Shown: positions 9,028 to 19,583, counted from the stretch's first letter. The stretch: 64,000 nt of DNA from Saccharomyces paradoxus (GCF_002079055.1 NC_047499.1:186001-250000), one strand, 5' to 3'. A program made the numbers and translations. The notes: generated by a model from the letters alone, not told the origin.

Positions 9028-9130
9028 GGGGCGAGCTGGGAATTGAACCCAGGGCCTCTCGCATGCTTTGTCTTCCTGTTTAATCAGAAAGTCGCCCAAA
9101 GCGAGAATCATACCACTAGACCACACGCCC
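9028..9130 (-). tRNA. tRNA-Pro (anticodon TGG) with a 31-nt intron
   Basis: The minus strand reads GGGCGTGTGGTCTAGTGGTA..., with anticodon loop TTTGGG-T, then after the intron TGCGAGAGGCCCTGGG, a GGTTCAATTCC B box and CTCGCCCC at the end. The anticodon is TGG. The intron runs from 9094 down to 9064, directly after position 37, where yeast tRNA introns lie; the mature tRNA is 72 nt. It pairs as a normal cloverleaf apart from one U-U in the acceptor stem. Confidence 0.97.
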
Positions 9131-10204
9131 TTATTAACTTGTGAAAACATTCAATTACAAAATAAACTAATACGGGAAGTCTTGACAATCCCAATGTCCC
9201 TAGTAGAGTAAGAAGCTGTCGGGTCATTTATTAACCTGATTCGCAGAATGTTATTTGCAGTATATTTTACATAAGATTCAACTTATACTAGATGGTGGAA
9301 GCACGGAATCTCGAATCTAAGCTAATTGTTCAGGTATTCATACGTTTTTCATACATGCTTCAGGTTTAGTTAGTATATTTATTAATGCCAAAGAATCTCA
9401 CCTTGAGATACAACAAAACTGCTACTTCTAAAACGTTCATTCACTTCTCGTTGTTAAAGGGTCACTTTCAATTTTTTACTTTCTTCACAAGACAAATAAA
9501 AAAATACATCACCACCTCCTCCAGCATTTTAAGCCGGTATTTCAGTTGCGATATATATATGCGGGCAATTGCTATAGCAAGAATCAACTCTCCAGACTAA
9601 AAACACAAAGATTGGTATTTTATTATGATCGATGAATGATAAAATTATGTAGGGATGCTTATTCTATTTCATAAATTTCGAGTTTCCTTGGGGAGGACTT
9701 CTGGTTAACCATTGTGTGTGTCATTGTTTCCTGAATCAAAATTATAGAACGGTTTCTCTGTACTTTTGCAAAAGATTCAGTGAGGCAGAAGTTCGTAATG
9801 GACACAATGCAACCTTATGGATATTTCTATGGCCACAGTTGAAGAGATCTAAAAGTGTTGGCCAATCTAGACGAAAATGAAAACATGCTCCTAAGGACTT
9901 CTTATCGGAGGTGGATTTTTTTCCCATTTAATCATGTAGCTTCTAAATGACACAGATATAAACTTAATAAAGTCCTTATCATCAACCTTCGCCAGAGGTT
10001 TATGTCAATTGAAGAAAAGTGTGAAGGAACGTCCATATGAAGTCTATCTAGTAAAGTATTTTTAAAGTATATGCATTGTATTATCTATTGGCATGTGCTT
10101 TACGTATGTCCTGTTAGGGGGCTCTAAAGGATGCTATATTCATACTTTAAGCTTTTGTCCTTATTTTTTCTCTCCCTCTCTTTCTCTCCCTTTCTATATC
10201 GCTC
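9131..10204. other. Gene-poor interval upstream of tRNA-Pro
   Basis: A 1,074-bp stretch with no credible gene. In the reference S. cerevisiae I recall a full Ty1 close to this position; none is present here. A short sigma-like LTR end is seen at 9395-9415. A pyrimidine-rich tract (10158-10206) lies at the 3' end of YMD8. Two frames of 60-70 codons (9385-9600 and 9742-9927) have no recognisable features and are probably chance. Confidence 0.5.
9395..9415 (-). mobile_element. Possible sigma (Ty3) LTR end fragment
   Basis: On the minus strand this reads TGTTGTATCTCAAGGTGAGA, which resembles the 5' end of sigma LTRs including their small inverted repeat. It lies upstream of tRNA-Pro, where Ty3 inserts, but about 285 bp from the tRNA start. 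I cannot trace the rest of the LTR convincingly, so this is at best an old, badly decayed remnant. Confidence 0.35.
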
Positions 10205-11533
10205 TCAGACCTGCTGGGATGAACGACTAGCGTTTTGAGCAATCATATCAAGCTCATACTCTTGATTTGTTAAGTCAACATTAATAGAGTATGGTGCGCT
10301 TTTTTTGCCCCCTAATTGTTCAAAGTCTTGGAATTTCTTTAACTCGTTCCCATTATCTTGTGTCGAAATTGACTGGTACCTCTGTATTAGATCTTGCTTG
10401 TATCTGAAATAATTATAATAGCAGACATCGGCCATAATGATGAGCATACCTAACCAATTGTAAAAGCCACTCAATCTTTCAGAAAGGATAATTATACCAA
10501 ATATAACTGTCAAAAGTTCCTTTACAATACCGGCAATAGATACGGTCAACACGGGCGTTTGCTCCAGGATACTGAATTCACAAATTGTCAACAAAAAGAC
10601 TGCAAAGCCAGGTAAAATTAACAAGAAAATACCCTTCGCAATAGATAGGACAGTAGTTTCTGTACCGACACCGGCCTTGCCCTCATTAAGCCTAAAAAGG
10701 CTAGAGCTGAATATACCAGGAAATGGGTTTTCCACAAGTAGCGACGTAAGCAACAGAGTAACCCCCATTATAGGAGCTAACTGGTGGATTGTGTGAATTG
10801 GATGAGGCTTGGATTCTCCCAAATTCTCTAACATTTTGTTATTGGCGAGATTAACAACAGGTTCATAACCAACATTATCTTCATTTTCCGTGAAAAGGGT
10901 ATCATCAGATTCCTCTACTGTTGTGGAGACACTAGTTTGAATTGGATTGCTTCTCAGCATCAACTGCGTATAAACCCACCTTAATCCAGAAAGACAACTA
11001 CTAGCTAAGACAAGGAAGCTGCCAAAAATGATCAAGGCCTGGTCGTTTTCGGTACTGGTGGAATCGCTTGGTTTGAAAACCATCAATGCCACACCACCAA
11101 ACATGATTATTACTGAAAGTGCCAACTTCCAATGGAATTTCTCCAACTTGAAGATACAACCGAACAAAAGGACAAAAGCTATACTGGAAGATTTGATAAT
11201 CGTATAAATTGTCAAGGGAACATATTGAAAGGAAACGTTACTGAGCCCAATATCACCTGCAGAAGCGACTGCCGTAGGAAGTAAGAATTTGAGGAAAAAA
11301 CTCCAGTTAAAAGCATTATTCTTCCTTAGAACGTTTTTCACTGGTTTATGTCTAAGTTTGATGTATATGCCGGACAGTAACCATAAAGTGACCTGATGGA
11401 ATGCTGTAACCAACACGGGATACCCAATACCCAATCCATCCTTCGGATCGAACATCCATCTATTGTATACGGAGAGAGCTATTGAACAGAAATACCATCC
11501 AAACAGAAATGCCAAAAAGACAGTCCTATTCAT
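10205..11533 (-). CDS. YMD8: Ymd8, putative nucleotide-sugar transporter-like membrane protein
   Basis: A 442-aa multi-spanning membrane protein of the triose-phosphate/nucleotide-sugar transporter (SLC35, TPT) family, the same length as S. cerevisiae Ymd8. Hydrophobic helices start at the N terminus (TVFLAFLFGWYFCSIALSVYN). The family-like segment VSFQYVPLTIYTIIKSSSIAFVLLFG is near residues 105-130, and a second half repeats the fold (PVLTVSIAGIVKELLTVIFG). A hydrophilic loop around 200-250 divides the halves. The tail is polar and cytosolic. The frame extends 18 codons upstream of 11533, but the ATG at 11533 gives the conserved MNRTVFLAF start. The substrate is unknown; early Golgi location is reported for the family member. 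Confidence 0.94.
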   Translation of the reverse strand: MNRTVFLAFLFGWYFCSIALSVYNRWMFDPKDGLGIGYPVLVTAFHQVTLWLLSGIYIKLRHKPVKNVLRKNNAFNWSFFLKFLLPTAVASAGDIGLSNVSFQYVPLTIYTIIKSSSIAFVLLFGCIFKLEKFHWKLALSVIIMFGGVALMVFKPSDSTSTENDQALIIFGSFLVLASSCLSGLRWVYTQLMLRSNPIQTSVSTTVEESDDTLFTENEDNVGYEPVVNLANNKMLENLGESKPHPIHTIHQLAPIMGVTLLLTSLLVENPFPGIFSSSLFRLNEGKAGVGTETTVLSIAKGIFLLILPGFAVFLLTICEFSILEQTPVLTVSIAGIVKELLTVIFGIIILSERLSGFYNWLGMLIIMADVCYYNYFRYKQDLIQRYQSISTQDNGNELKKFQDFEQLGGKKSAPYSINVDLTNQEYELDMIAQNASRSSQQV

Positions 11534-11816
11534 AGCAAAATGTGACACGTGAATTGAAGGTATAGACAATCCTTGTAACAACTTCAACAGATCGTGGAAG
11601 TAGTAAAAATTTAATTACAGGTACACTCAGGCAATTGATAGTTCAAAAAAATAGCACACTAGCTTCTCAAGATGCCACTATCCCTTATATTTCTAGTTCC
11701 AGGCCATCTCTTTCTCTTCCTCGACAAAAAAAGTGGGTGTGATTTGTTTTGCGCTTTATTTTTTGGCGTCTCGTCGTCGATGACCCTAATAGATATTAAA
11801 GCATACAAAGCATCTA

Positions 11817-12839
11817 TTACGTTTTCTTTTTTGGTTGCAATGGGACGAATGAACCCAGGGTTAACGAAGGAATACTGGCAATGCTGGGCTCGCTGGATGG
11901 ATGATGACTAACATGTGCGGGTGCTTGTTCCAATCTGTTACAATCATCATAATCACCGGGCGCAGTGTCATTAACTGAAGGCTCGCACACTTTGGGTTCA
12001 ACTTGCTGGCCACTCATAATCTCTTGCTTTGGTGGCGCAGTAATCCCATCACTGAAGGTTGTATCGTCATCCGGCGATACAACAGGGTTTTGATCCACCT
12101 CATTATAAACTTCATCTTTAACTTCTATGGGCTCCTCGGATTTCTTCTTTGAACTTGATTTAGTACCAGAATGGCCCCAAAATCCAAAAAAGCTCTTCCT
12201 TTTTGATTTGTTTTTTTTGGTTTTATCACCGTCTGATTTCTTCTTTGCTTTTGGCAATTCCTTAACGACGAATTTCTGGAGGGGGTCCACTTTGAAATCG
12301 GAGTTAGCCCACGTAGAAGGTTTCTTGCTATCAGCACTATTTAGCTCATTCCTTTCGAATCTTTTTTCTACTATCCAACTCTTGTTATTCGGCTTTATAC
12401 ACTTATCAATCTCTGCAGAAGCCCTATCAAATAGCTGGTTGGTAGTGGTAATTTTAGGCTTATTGCTTCCTCCGCTCGTAGAGTTCTGCTTCAAGGTTGC
12501 ATTTATAGTTTCTTGTGTAGAAGCAGCTGCTACATTATGACTCCAGGAAAATAAAACTGGCCCATCCAACTGTAGAGCGCCTGAATTCATAGTTTTTGTT
12601 TTTTCCTCATCGGTCCAATCTCTTTGTATTTGTCGACATTTCCCATCGAGTTTGTCGGTACTCAATTTATGCCCCATCTGCATAGGTGAATGGAACAAAC
12701 AGGTCATCAACCGCCTACCGTTGGCAACTTCATCTAATAACCCATATAACGACACATCTTCATTTTTGGCTTGCTCGGGCTCATCTTGTGGCGTGTATTC
12801 TTTACTAAACAGCTGGTCGATTATTCTATTTTCGTCCAT
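11817..12839 (-). CDS. YML037C-like protein of unknown function
   Basis: A 340-aa protein matching the S. cerevisiae uncharacterised ORF YML037C in position and length. No enzymatic domain can be seen. The sequence is mostly polar and probably disordered, with a Lys-rich stretch at about residues 195-235 (KAKKKSDGDKTKKNKSKRK followed by SFFGFWGHSG) and an acidic C-terminal half. The short FGFWG island amid basic residues could be a peptide-binding or membrane-contact motif. The reference protein is reported to colocalise with clathrin-coated vesicles, but its role is not known. It is read from a short divergent promoter shared with CGI121. Confidence 0.9.
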   Translation of the reverse strand: MDENRIIDQLFSKEYTPQDEPEQAKNEDVSLYGLLDEVANGRRLMTCLFHSPMQMGHKLSTDKLDGKCRQIQRDWTDEEKTKTMNSGALQLDGPVLFSWSHNVAAASTQETINATLKQNSTSGGSNKPKITTTNQLFDRASAEIDKCIKPNNKSWIVEKRFERNELNSADSKKPSTWANSDFKVDPLQKFVVKELPKAKKKSDGDKTKKNKSKRKSFFGFWGHSGTKSSSKKKSEEPIEVKDEVYNEVDQNPVVSPDDDTTFSDGITAPPKQEIMSGQQVEPKVCEPSVNDTAPGDYDDCNRLEQAPAHVSHHPSSEPSIASIPSLTLGSFVPLQPKKKT

Positions 12840-13065
12840 AATTTGTCCTCACCAAAACGAGCTCAGACTCTAATAATCTCTTTTCTTTAATTGATGTTTT
12901 GTATTATTTCGTTGATTATTAACTTCATTAAATTCAATATTTCATGTTTGATCTTTGCGCGAAAATTTCACTTGCAAACCAAAATATACATCAACTATCT
13001 TTATCGGTCAACAAATTTGCCGGTATAGCCAAAGATACATTATAGGTCCTAATTGTACGATCATT

Positions 13066-13709
13066 ATGATAGTATCGAGCATACCACAATTTACTGACAC
13101 CAAGGTTTCACTAGCCTTGTTTGAACAAGTTAGAAATGCTGAAGAAATACGCTCTAACATGAGCGAATTGTCGACATCCTTTGCATTTATTGACCCCAAA
13201 TTAATCTGTTCGGAGGAGCAGATGTATTCTGCAATTTACAAGACCTTAATAGAAGTGAAGTATAATAAAATGAGAACAAGAAATTTGAACTCAGAGTGCG
13301 TACTATGTCTCTCACCCACTTCCAATATTAGTGATGCTTTCCAAAAATTTGGAATCAAGGACGATTCATCACAGTTAATATGCCTTAAGTTCCATACTGG
13401 CACTGATAGCGTAGACAAAGGGGAATTGAACACAATTCTATCTTCCATAGTAAAAGGGCTAGAGATCGAATTTAATAATGATAATTTATCAAGATTTTAT
13501 GACGAAGCGCTCATAAGAAAAGTATGTTTTAATAGTTAAAAATTGTCGACAAACAGCTTTGCCAATAACATATTGTACTAACTTCATCTTTGTTTTCTTT
13601 TTTCAATTGTAAACTATAGATCTATAAATTGAGTGATGATTTCAAGCCCCAAGACGTGAATAGTCTCTCAAGAGCTTTAGTAGACGCCATCCAACTGAGG
13701 GGCGTGTAG
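13066..13709 (+). CDS. CGI121: Cgi121, EKC/KEOPS complex subunit (spliced)
   Basis: Two exons, 13066-13521 and 13620-13709, give 181 aa, identical in length to S. cerevisiae Cgi121. It is the KEOPS subunit that binds Bud32 and the tRNA 3' end during N6-threonylcarbamoyladenosine (t6A) synthesis; the complex also affects telomeres and transcription. The intron has GTATGT at 13522, branch site TACTAAC at 13576-13582 and acceptor TATAG ending at 13619. Splicing joins ...ALIRK to IYKLSDDFKPQDVN, the known C terminus; unspliced RNA would stop after five more codons. The start at 13066 (MIVSSIPQF) aligns with the reference; upstream in-frame codons are not used. Confidence 0.96.
13522..13619 (+). 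other. CGI121 spliceosomal intron (98 nt)
   Basis: Donor GTATGT (13522), perfect branch site TACTAAC (13576-13582), acceptor TATAG (ends 13619). Phase 0. Confidence 0.95.
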
Positions 13710-13846
13710 ATAATAATAATAGGTATCTAATGGTAAACATATAAAAAAAATTTCTTTAATTATTTTAGATTACTGTTATTTGTTCTCTATGAAGTAAGTG
13801 TGTGGAACAGCTAGAAGTTTTCCTTATATACATGTGCGTATAACCA

Positions 13847-16279
13847 TCAGTTTTCTTCAATGGTTTTCTTAAAATTGGCAAAATGATTAACCAATTCCAG
13901 TTCGGTCGATAATGTATCGTATCTGTAGTTAATTCTGATATCAGGAACATTTGTTCTAACCACATCGTTACCTTCAACACCGCTCTTCTCAAAATCTTTC
14001 CCTATCCAATGTTTTTTGATTTGTGCTTCCCATCCGCTTTGCAGCACGGAATTTCTTGCCAATTCACACATATCTACATTAGACAATTTATAAATTTGTG
14101 CTGCAACTGAATATTCTTCGATCAATGGTTCTCTGGTGTACGAGAATTGTAAGGGATCATCAGTGGATAGTGACACATTCAAACCTCTTTTGAAGTATCT
14201 CGGGAATGGATTTTTATCATAGGTCAAAAACAATGCATTATTAGATAGTGGTGACATTGCAATACCAACCTGATCTAAATAGTATAAGTACTGAACAAAT
14301 GGCACCTTCCTCAATAAAATACCATGCGATATACCATGTGCCAATAAATATGCTGAAACCAGATGTTCAGGATCACCAGCCTCACCACAATGCGGTCTTA
14401 AAACCAAAGTGTTAAATCCTCTTTTAGCCCTCCATTGATTCAAAGATGCGACATTTGAATATAAATAGTACAAGTAGTAGGAATAAGGAGGGTTTTGAGG
14501 AGCTTCCCAAAGCGATGGTTTAGGATATTTTCTATGAAAACGACGGTCAACCTTGGACTCATCATCGACAGAATCGAACCCAATTACTCTTTGTAAGAAT
14601 ACATGTAATTTTGGATGAGACTGAGGGTTTTTGGTCACTTCGAATAATGGTTGAAACAAATTCTTACAAATATCTTGGAAGCTTTGAACAATGCCCGTTT
14701 TCTTGTAAATATCATATAACCTCGGAATTTGAACTAACCAACGAACGTTATGGGAAATAACTTTGTTGTCGATGACCCAGCTAGCTAGTTTATCCCATTC
14801 ATCAAGCGACCTACCATAAACGGAGATTCTATACTCACAATTTTGGTATTTTGAATTCTCTAAATCAAATATGACTTGCTTAGTGATGTCAGCCAAGTAG
14901 GTACCTTTTATGTAGTTGTTTGTCTTCAAAAAAATTTCTCTAAGACGCGATTCACCGATAGGATTATATTTTAAGTTGAACTTGTCGAATCTATGGAATG
15001 TATCCTTATGTGCATGCATATCTAAAGTATCGATGGACAAATCATAACCGGTCAAATGCAAAGAACGGAACACCTCGTCTAACGTTAAAAGTTTCCCATC
15101 CCTGAAAATAACCTTTTCATCTTTGGAATGTCTCAACTTGTGCTTGATAAAACGTAATAAATGCTTTTGATTCATGCAAGCAGAATGGTGAACATGGGTG
15201 TCCACTTTTCTAACATTATAAAAATCCCTGTGTGGGTTCCTTTTGGAAACGCTAGTTTCTTGATATTCGTTCAAGAGATAGTACAGGTTCCAACGTGCCT
15301 CTAAGTATTGTAACCTTCTATAAGCAAATGATTTGGCGGGACCGTCTGATGAAATGGAGATCATTTTTTCTAGATCCAGATAGTAATCACGAAGGGTGGG
15401 AATTTGTGCAATTAACTCATCCGTCTTACCTGATCTGTGTACCACGTATGAGTCATCAGCATTGGTGGTATAGTCCCAATCTAGATCGTCACCAGGAATT
15501 TCACATTTCGTAAAATCGAAAACTTCCGCATCCGGTTTGTTTGTTACTGGCACAACGGTCTTAGTGTCCGAGTTGTATGAAGGTTTAGGGGGAGGTGGGT
15601 AGACCACCCAGTCTGACTTGTTTTTTGGGTTTTGATCATCGTTTTGCACAGATATGGTCTGATACTTGGCTCTTAAATCTCTACACTCTGCCACTTTGGA
15701 ATACAAGTCAATCAGCTCGGAAGAGGGATCGTCAAGAAACTGCTGCGAGGCATCATCAGCCAGCATTCCCATTTTATAGGAAGCAGAGGTGCGTGTCTGC
15801 TTGTTCACTGCTGGCGCGGTGACAAATGACTTGAGCGTCTCTGGCAAGATGTGCTGAGCACTAGCAGACAAGGTCCTCGGTTTACCCCCGGTATTTTGAA
15901 ATGCATGGTCTGCAGAGTCATGGCCCTTATTCATCGCTGCTATGTTAGAAGAGCTACAATTGGTAGAATGCGATGGTTGCTCCAAGATGGCAGAGTGAGA
16001 ATCGTGCTCATCTAAGGCCCACTGTTTAGTGCCATTCTCTAACAACTGCTGATTCTCATGATACGAGAAATTGGCATTCCGAGAATCTGCATCTAAACTT
16101 TCGTGTGAATCTTGCTGCTCTAGGGGGGGAGTATCATCATCCACTACGACACCAGTTTGTTCATCACCAATCTTTCTTTCATCGATGTCCATGACTAGTC
16201 CTGAACCATCTGGTTCATCGTGTGAAGGAGCTGGTTCTAGCGAAAGGTCATTGAGCCTCTGTGTAGCTTGATTGTCCAT
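13847..16279 (-). CDS. AMD1: Amd1, AMP deaminase
   Basis: An 810-aa AMP deaminase, the same length as in S. cerevisiae. It converts AMP to IMP and ammonia, balancing adenine and guanine nucleotide pools in the cytosol. The first 200 residues are polar, low-complexity and presumably regulatory. The metal-dependent hydrolase core shows the zinc-binding HxH pair in VDTHVHHSACMN (His362, His364), then LRPHCGEAG near residue 625 and the signature SLSTDDPLQFSY near 705. Divergence from the reference is concentrated in the N-terminal third while the catalytic part looks nearly invariant. It is transcribed divergently from SRC1. Confidence 0.98.
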   Translation of the reverse strand: MDNQATQRLNDLSLEPAPSHDEPDGSGLVMDIDERKIGDEQTGVVVDDDTPPLEQQDSHESLDADSRNANFSYHENQQLLENGTKQWALDEHDSHSAILEQPSHSTNCSSSNIAAMNKGHDSADHAFQNTGGKPRTLSASAQHILPETLKSFVTAPAVNKQTRTSASYKMGMLADDASQQFLDDPSSELIDLYSKVAECRDLRAKYQTISVQNDDQNPKNKSDWVVYPPPPKPSYNSDTKTVVPVTNKPDAEVFDFTKCEIPGDDLDWDYTTNADDSYVVHRSGKTDELIAQIPTLRDYYLDLEKMISISSDGPAKSFAYRRLQYLEARWNLYYLLNEYQETSVSKRNPHRDFYNVRKVDTHVHHSACMNQKHLLRFIKHKLRHSKDEKVIFRDGKLLTLDEVFRSLHLTGYDLSIDTLDMHAHKDTFHRFDKFNLKYNPIGESRLREIFLKTNNYIKGTYLADITKQVIFDLENSKYQNCEYRISVYGRSLDEWDKLASWVIDNKVISHNVRWLVQIPRLYDIYKKTGIVQSFQDICKNLFQPLFEVTKNPQSHPKLHVFLQRVIGFDSVDDESKVDRRFHRKYPKPSLWEAPQNPPYSYYLYYLYSNVASLNQWRAKRGFNTLVLRPHCGEAGDPEHLVSAYLLAHGISHGILLRKVPFVQYLYYLDQVGIAMSPLSNNALFLTYDKNPFPRYFKRGLNVSLSTDDPLQFSYTREPLIEEYSVAAQIYKLSNVDMCELARNSVLQSGWEAQIKKHWIGKDFEKSGVEGNDVVRTNVPDIRINYRYDTLSTELELVNHFANFKKTIEEN

Positions 16280-16932
16280 AGTACTTTTTTGAGAGTACCC
16301 CTTTTTTTATTTTATATATATATTAATTAATCTGGCGTTTTACCTGTCCAATCGAGTTTTGCTAAATCAAAAACCGGGTATAGCAGGGAGACTATAATAA
16401 ATTACTATTATTATTCGAAAATTAATTGGTGTACGATAACAACTGTGTTGATTCCACCTTAAGAGAAAGGAGAAAAATACGTCTACATGTTCATTTTTTT
16501 TTAATTTTTTCTATTTTATGAATATATCCTTTAAATCTTGTGCTACTAGTACTCCTTTGTCATCGCCAGGCGCAAAAAAAGAAGAAAAAAGGAATGAAAA
16601 AAGAAAAGAGAAGACCCCACGTGCCCTAAAATTATGTTAGGGCATTGATAATTATATTAGGTTATATATTGATCACCCTGAACGGAAATCCAGGGTTTAT
16701 ACAGACTTCAGGATTACCCTTTTAGGAAGCCCCCTTTGTTTTTGTTTTGGTTTCAATTTGTGGTGGGCTAATCTGGACATCGATCTACTTGTATAGCTGT
16801 CAAGATGCTATACGGAATACATGAAGAGAAATGGTCCTCAGCCATAACTATTAGTAAAGTGAGGGTATAGTGTGAACGTGGAGACTATAATAGCAAACAA
16901 TAGAACGGTAGCAGTACACAGTTAGTGCCGCG
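16280..16932. promoter_or_regulatory. Divergent AMD1/SRC1 promoter region
   Basis: 653 bp without a gene. It holds a CACGTG E-box (16618-16623; Cbf1/Pho4 type), directly followed by inverted GCCCTAA (16623-16629) and TTAGGGC (16637-16643), which look like paired Tbf1 sites, and an A/G-rich tract (16574-16613). Nothing else is recognised. Confidence 0.5.
16623..16643. promoter_or_regulatory. Inverted TTAGGG pair (Tbf1-like)
   Basis: GCCCTAA, seven intervening bases, then TTAGGGC: a perfect 7-bp inverted repeat. Its arms match the ACCCTAA/TTAGGG core recognised by Tbf1. It overlaps the last G of an E-box at 16618-16623. Confidence 0.45.
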
Positions 16933-19583
16933 ATGAACAGTGACTTAGAGTATTTGGAGGACGGATTCGATCCGAATTCAATGAAAGTTGCGACTTTGCG
17001 GAGGATATTGGTGGAGAATAATGTCGATTTCCCATCTAATGCTAGAAAAAACGCACTAGTGGGGTTGTTCGATGAAAAGGTTAAACCGCAGATTCCGCAG
17101 TTACGGAAAATGTATTTGAACGTCAAGCCCAGCGACGAAGGTATCGTGAGAATGGACCGTCCTTCATCTTCCCCATCTGTAGCTTCCCCTCGTGGGAATA
17201 GACGAGCTCGCAGAGGGAAATCTGCTTCTCCCCTGGCCAAACAGTTCAAGAAAAATAGAATACTGGACGATGTAAGTAATGATGATGATGAGAGAGACGA
17301 TCCTTTAATCATACGTAGTGGAACGGAGGGCGAGGAGGACGATGATCAGGACGATGCAATGACATCAGGCTCCAACAAATCAGACACCAACGATTTCCAG
17401 CAGAATTCTGATGCTCGTAAGAAAAGGAAAGGCCCGGATTCCGACGATGGCCCCGAATCTAATTCAAAGGAAAATAAAGTTGATAATATCACCAATGAAC
17501 ATTTCAATATCTCATCTTCAGATTCAGAAATTGAACAAGATTATCAGAAAGCAAAGAAACGTAAGACAGGTAGTTTGAATCAAGAACATGGAAACGGCTC
17601 CGCCATTTTGGGGAAACTTTCTGTCAAGACACCAATAAAGAACACAAATAAGAAGCCAGTAAACATGGATCATTTTAACGATTCGATGACTTCTAGTGGT
17701 ACGGAAAATGATCTGTTTGTACCGAACATACGGCACAATCCAAAAGAGCTTGGAACCGACAATGGAACAAGGCATAGCACACCGCTGGGTAAGTTAAAAG
17801 TTTCAGCCTCATTTGCAGATAAATTGCCTCAAAAGGAGGAACCAACTACAATATTGGTTCCGGAAGTAGAGCAGCAAGAACCTTTTCAGAGTGAGAAAGC
17901 TCCCTCTTTGTTTTCATCCGAAGACTCAGGCTCAGAATCGGAAGCGTCCTTGCTTCCAGAGATTACCACACCAGGCCCTGACGAAAGTGTGGGAAGCACC
18001 AGCCAAAATGTGGTCGAAATTTTAGAAACTGATGGTAGCAACTCGGAATCGGAATCGGATGAAGTTCTAGTGCCTACAAGGATCGAAACTCCTCAATTAC
18101 CCACAACAAAAGACGTTGAAAAGTGTGAAGCAAGAGTGCAAGAACTTCAGGAGGAAGTCAATGAACAATTGGAGGATGAAAATGAGAATGAATTTGATAC
18201 AAAGCAAGGGCAAGAATCCGGAAAGATCGAGAACAGTACGCCAAAGAGGCATACATTTAAAAAAATCGTCAAATTTCTGAGCAAATCACTGTTAGCGCTA
18301 TTCCTATTCTGTATGTTCATAGTCGTTCCTCTTTTATTTGGCCTTTGGTACAGAGAACAAAGACTGCTAATAGGCTACTGCGGTCATGAAGTACCATCCC
18401 ATCGAGTTAACGGGCAGTCCCCTGAGTTTGTCCAGAAATTGGATAATTGGTTACAGGACTACAGACCAAAATGTATCCCTTGTCCACCCAATGGTATTTG
18501 CTATCCTTATTTGAAACTAAAATGTAAACCAGATTACAAGTTAGCTCCATCTAGGCTTGACTTTTTGGAAATCATACCAGCACAAGGCAAATGTATTAAA
18601 GACGACAAAAAACAACAGTTAGTTTCTGAAGTGGTTGAAAAATCTTTAGAGTTTCTGAGGGCGAAAAATGCACAAATTTCATGTGGTGACGGGAAGGACG
18701 ACATCGAGAGTGGTATGACAGAAGATGCCCTCTACCAAATATTCAATGAGGCTAGAGCTCCTTGGATTCGCGATGATGAGTTTGAGGACCTATGGATCCA
18801 AGTTATCAAAGATTTAACTGAAGAACCAGAAATATTATGGAGGCAAGTGAGTACAATTTATTTTTTTACTAAAATCACTAAAGCTGTTATTCTATGATAA
18901 CTGTTTTAGTGATAATTCTTTCTATTTTTTTTTGATTGACTTACTAACAATTTTTCCTTATTTTCTTTTAGCTATCACCCATTGACAACAACACTAGCAG
19001 AAGTTCCAACAACATCATTGAAACCAATGACATTCCGAGACAGAAGAGACATATTCCAGAAAAATTCATCTCCTCCAAGACGAGGAATTTTCGGTCGACG
19101 TCCAAGAAATACATTGGAATGAAGTGTCGATTTGAGAGAGAAATCTACCAAACGTACAAAAAATTCCAAAGACCAATCTGGTTAACACTTTTACTAATCG
19201 TCATCAGTAAAACGATTGAAACCAAGTTGAAGAATTATTATAGGAGGAAGGCCAGAATTGAAGAGCTCGTCACTCAAACCATGGAAAAATTGAAATCCCA
19301 AAAGATCAAATCCATGTCAGATCCGAAAGAAAACGCGTACTTGAGTATAGTTCAATTGCGTGACATCTTTCTTTCTGATATTGTTGATTTGAAGTACAAA
19401 AATCACTTATGGTCACAAGTGGTGAAGTATTTAGAGCATAATAATAGTAATATTAAATCGAACCTGACTGAAATTCGGGGCGAAATAATGAAGTGTTGGG
19501 AGTGGATAGGACCAATGGAACTCAATGCACCTAACGATTCGGCTGAAGAAAAAATATCATCCAAAAAAGAAACCAAATCATAG
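16933..19583 (+). CDS. SRC1: Src1/Heh1, inner nuclear membrane LEM-family protein (alternatively spliced)
   Basis: Exon 1 is 16933-18846 and exon 2 is 18972-19583, giving an 841-aa long form (S. cerevisiae 834). The protein has an N-terminal helix-extension-helix (HEH/LEM-like) at residues 10-50, basic NLS clusters (KKRKGPD, KKRKTG), a long acidic linker, a membrane segment at about 453-473 ([21 protein letters not shown]), a Man1-Src1 C-terminal region and a second membrane segment near 706-720. It anchors rDNA and subtelomeres at the inner nuclear membrane. The donor GCAAGTGAGT (18843-18852) contains two overlapping 5' splice sites; use of the upstream one (exon end 18842) shifts frame and stops at 19120-19122, giving a shorter single-membrane-span form of about 686 aa. 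Confidence 0.96.
18843..18971 (+). other. SRC1 intron with two overlapping donors
   Basis: GCAAGT starts at 18843 and GTGAGT starts at 18847, four bases apart in GCAAGTGAGT. Branch site TACTAAC 18942-18948; acceptor TTTTAG ends at 18971. This alternative 5' splice-site pair is documented for S. cerevisiae SRC1 and is fully preserved here. Confidence 0.93.

Noticed and set aside
9385-9600. 71-codon frame upstream of YMD8
   Set aside because: No similarity or codon bias, and it overlaps the sigma-like fragment.
12127-12540. 137-codon plus-strand frame antisense to YML037C
   Set aside because: It mirrors the codon pattern of the real minus-strand gene and has no domain or promoter of its own.
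16851-17312. 153-codon minus-strand frame antisense to the SRC1 start
   Set aside because: A shadow of SRC1 exon 1; Ser/Leu-rich low complexity and no independent evidence.
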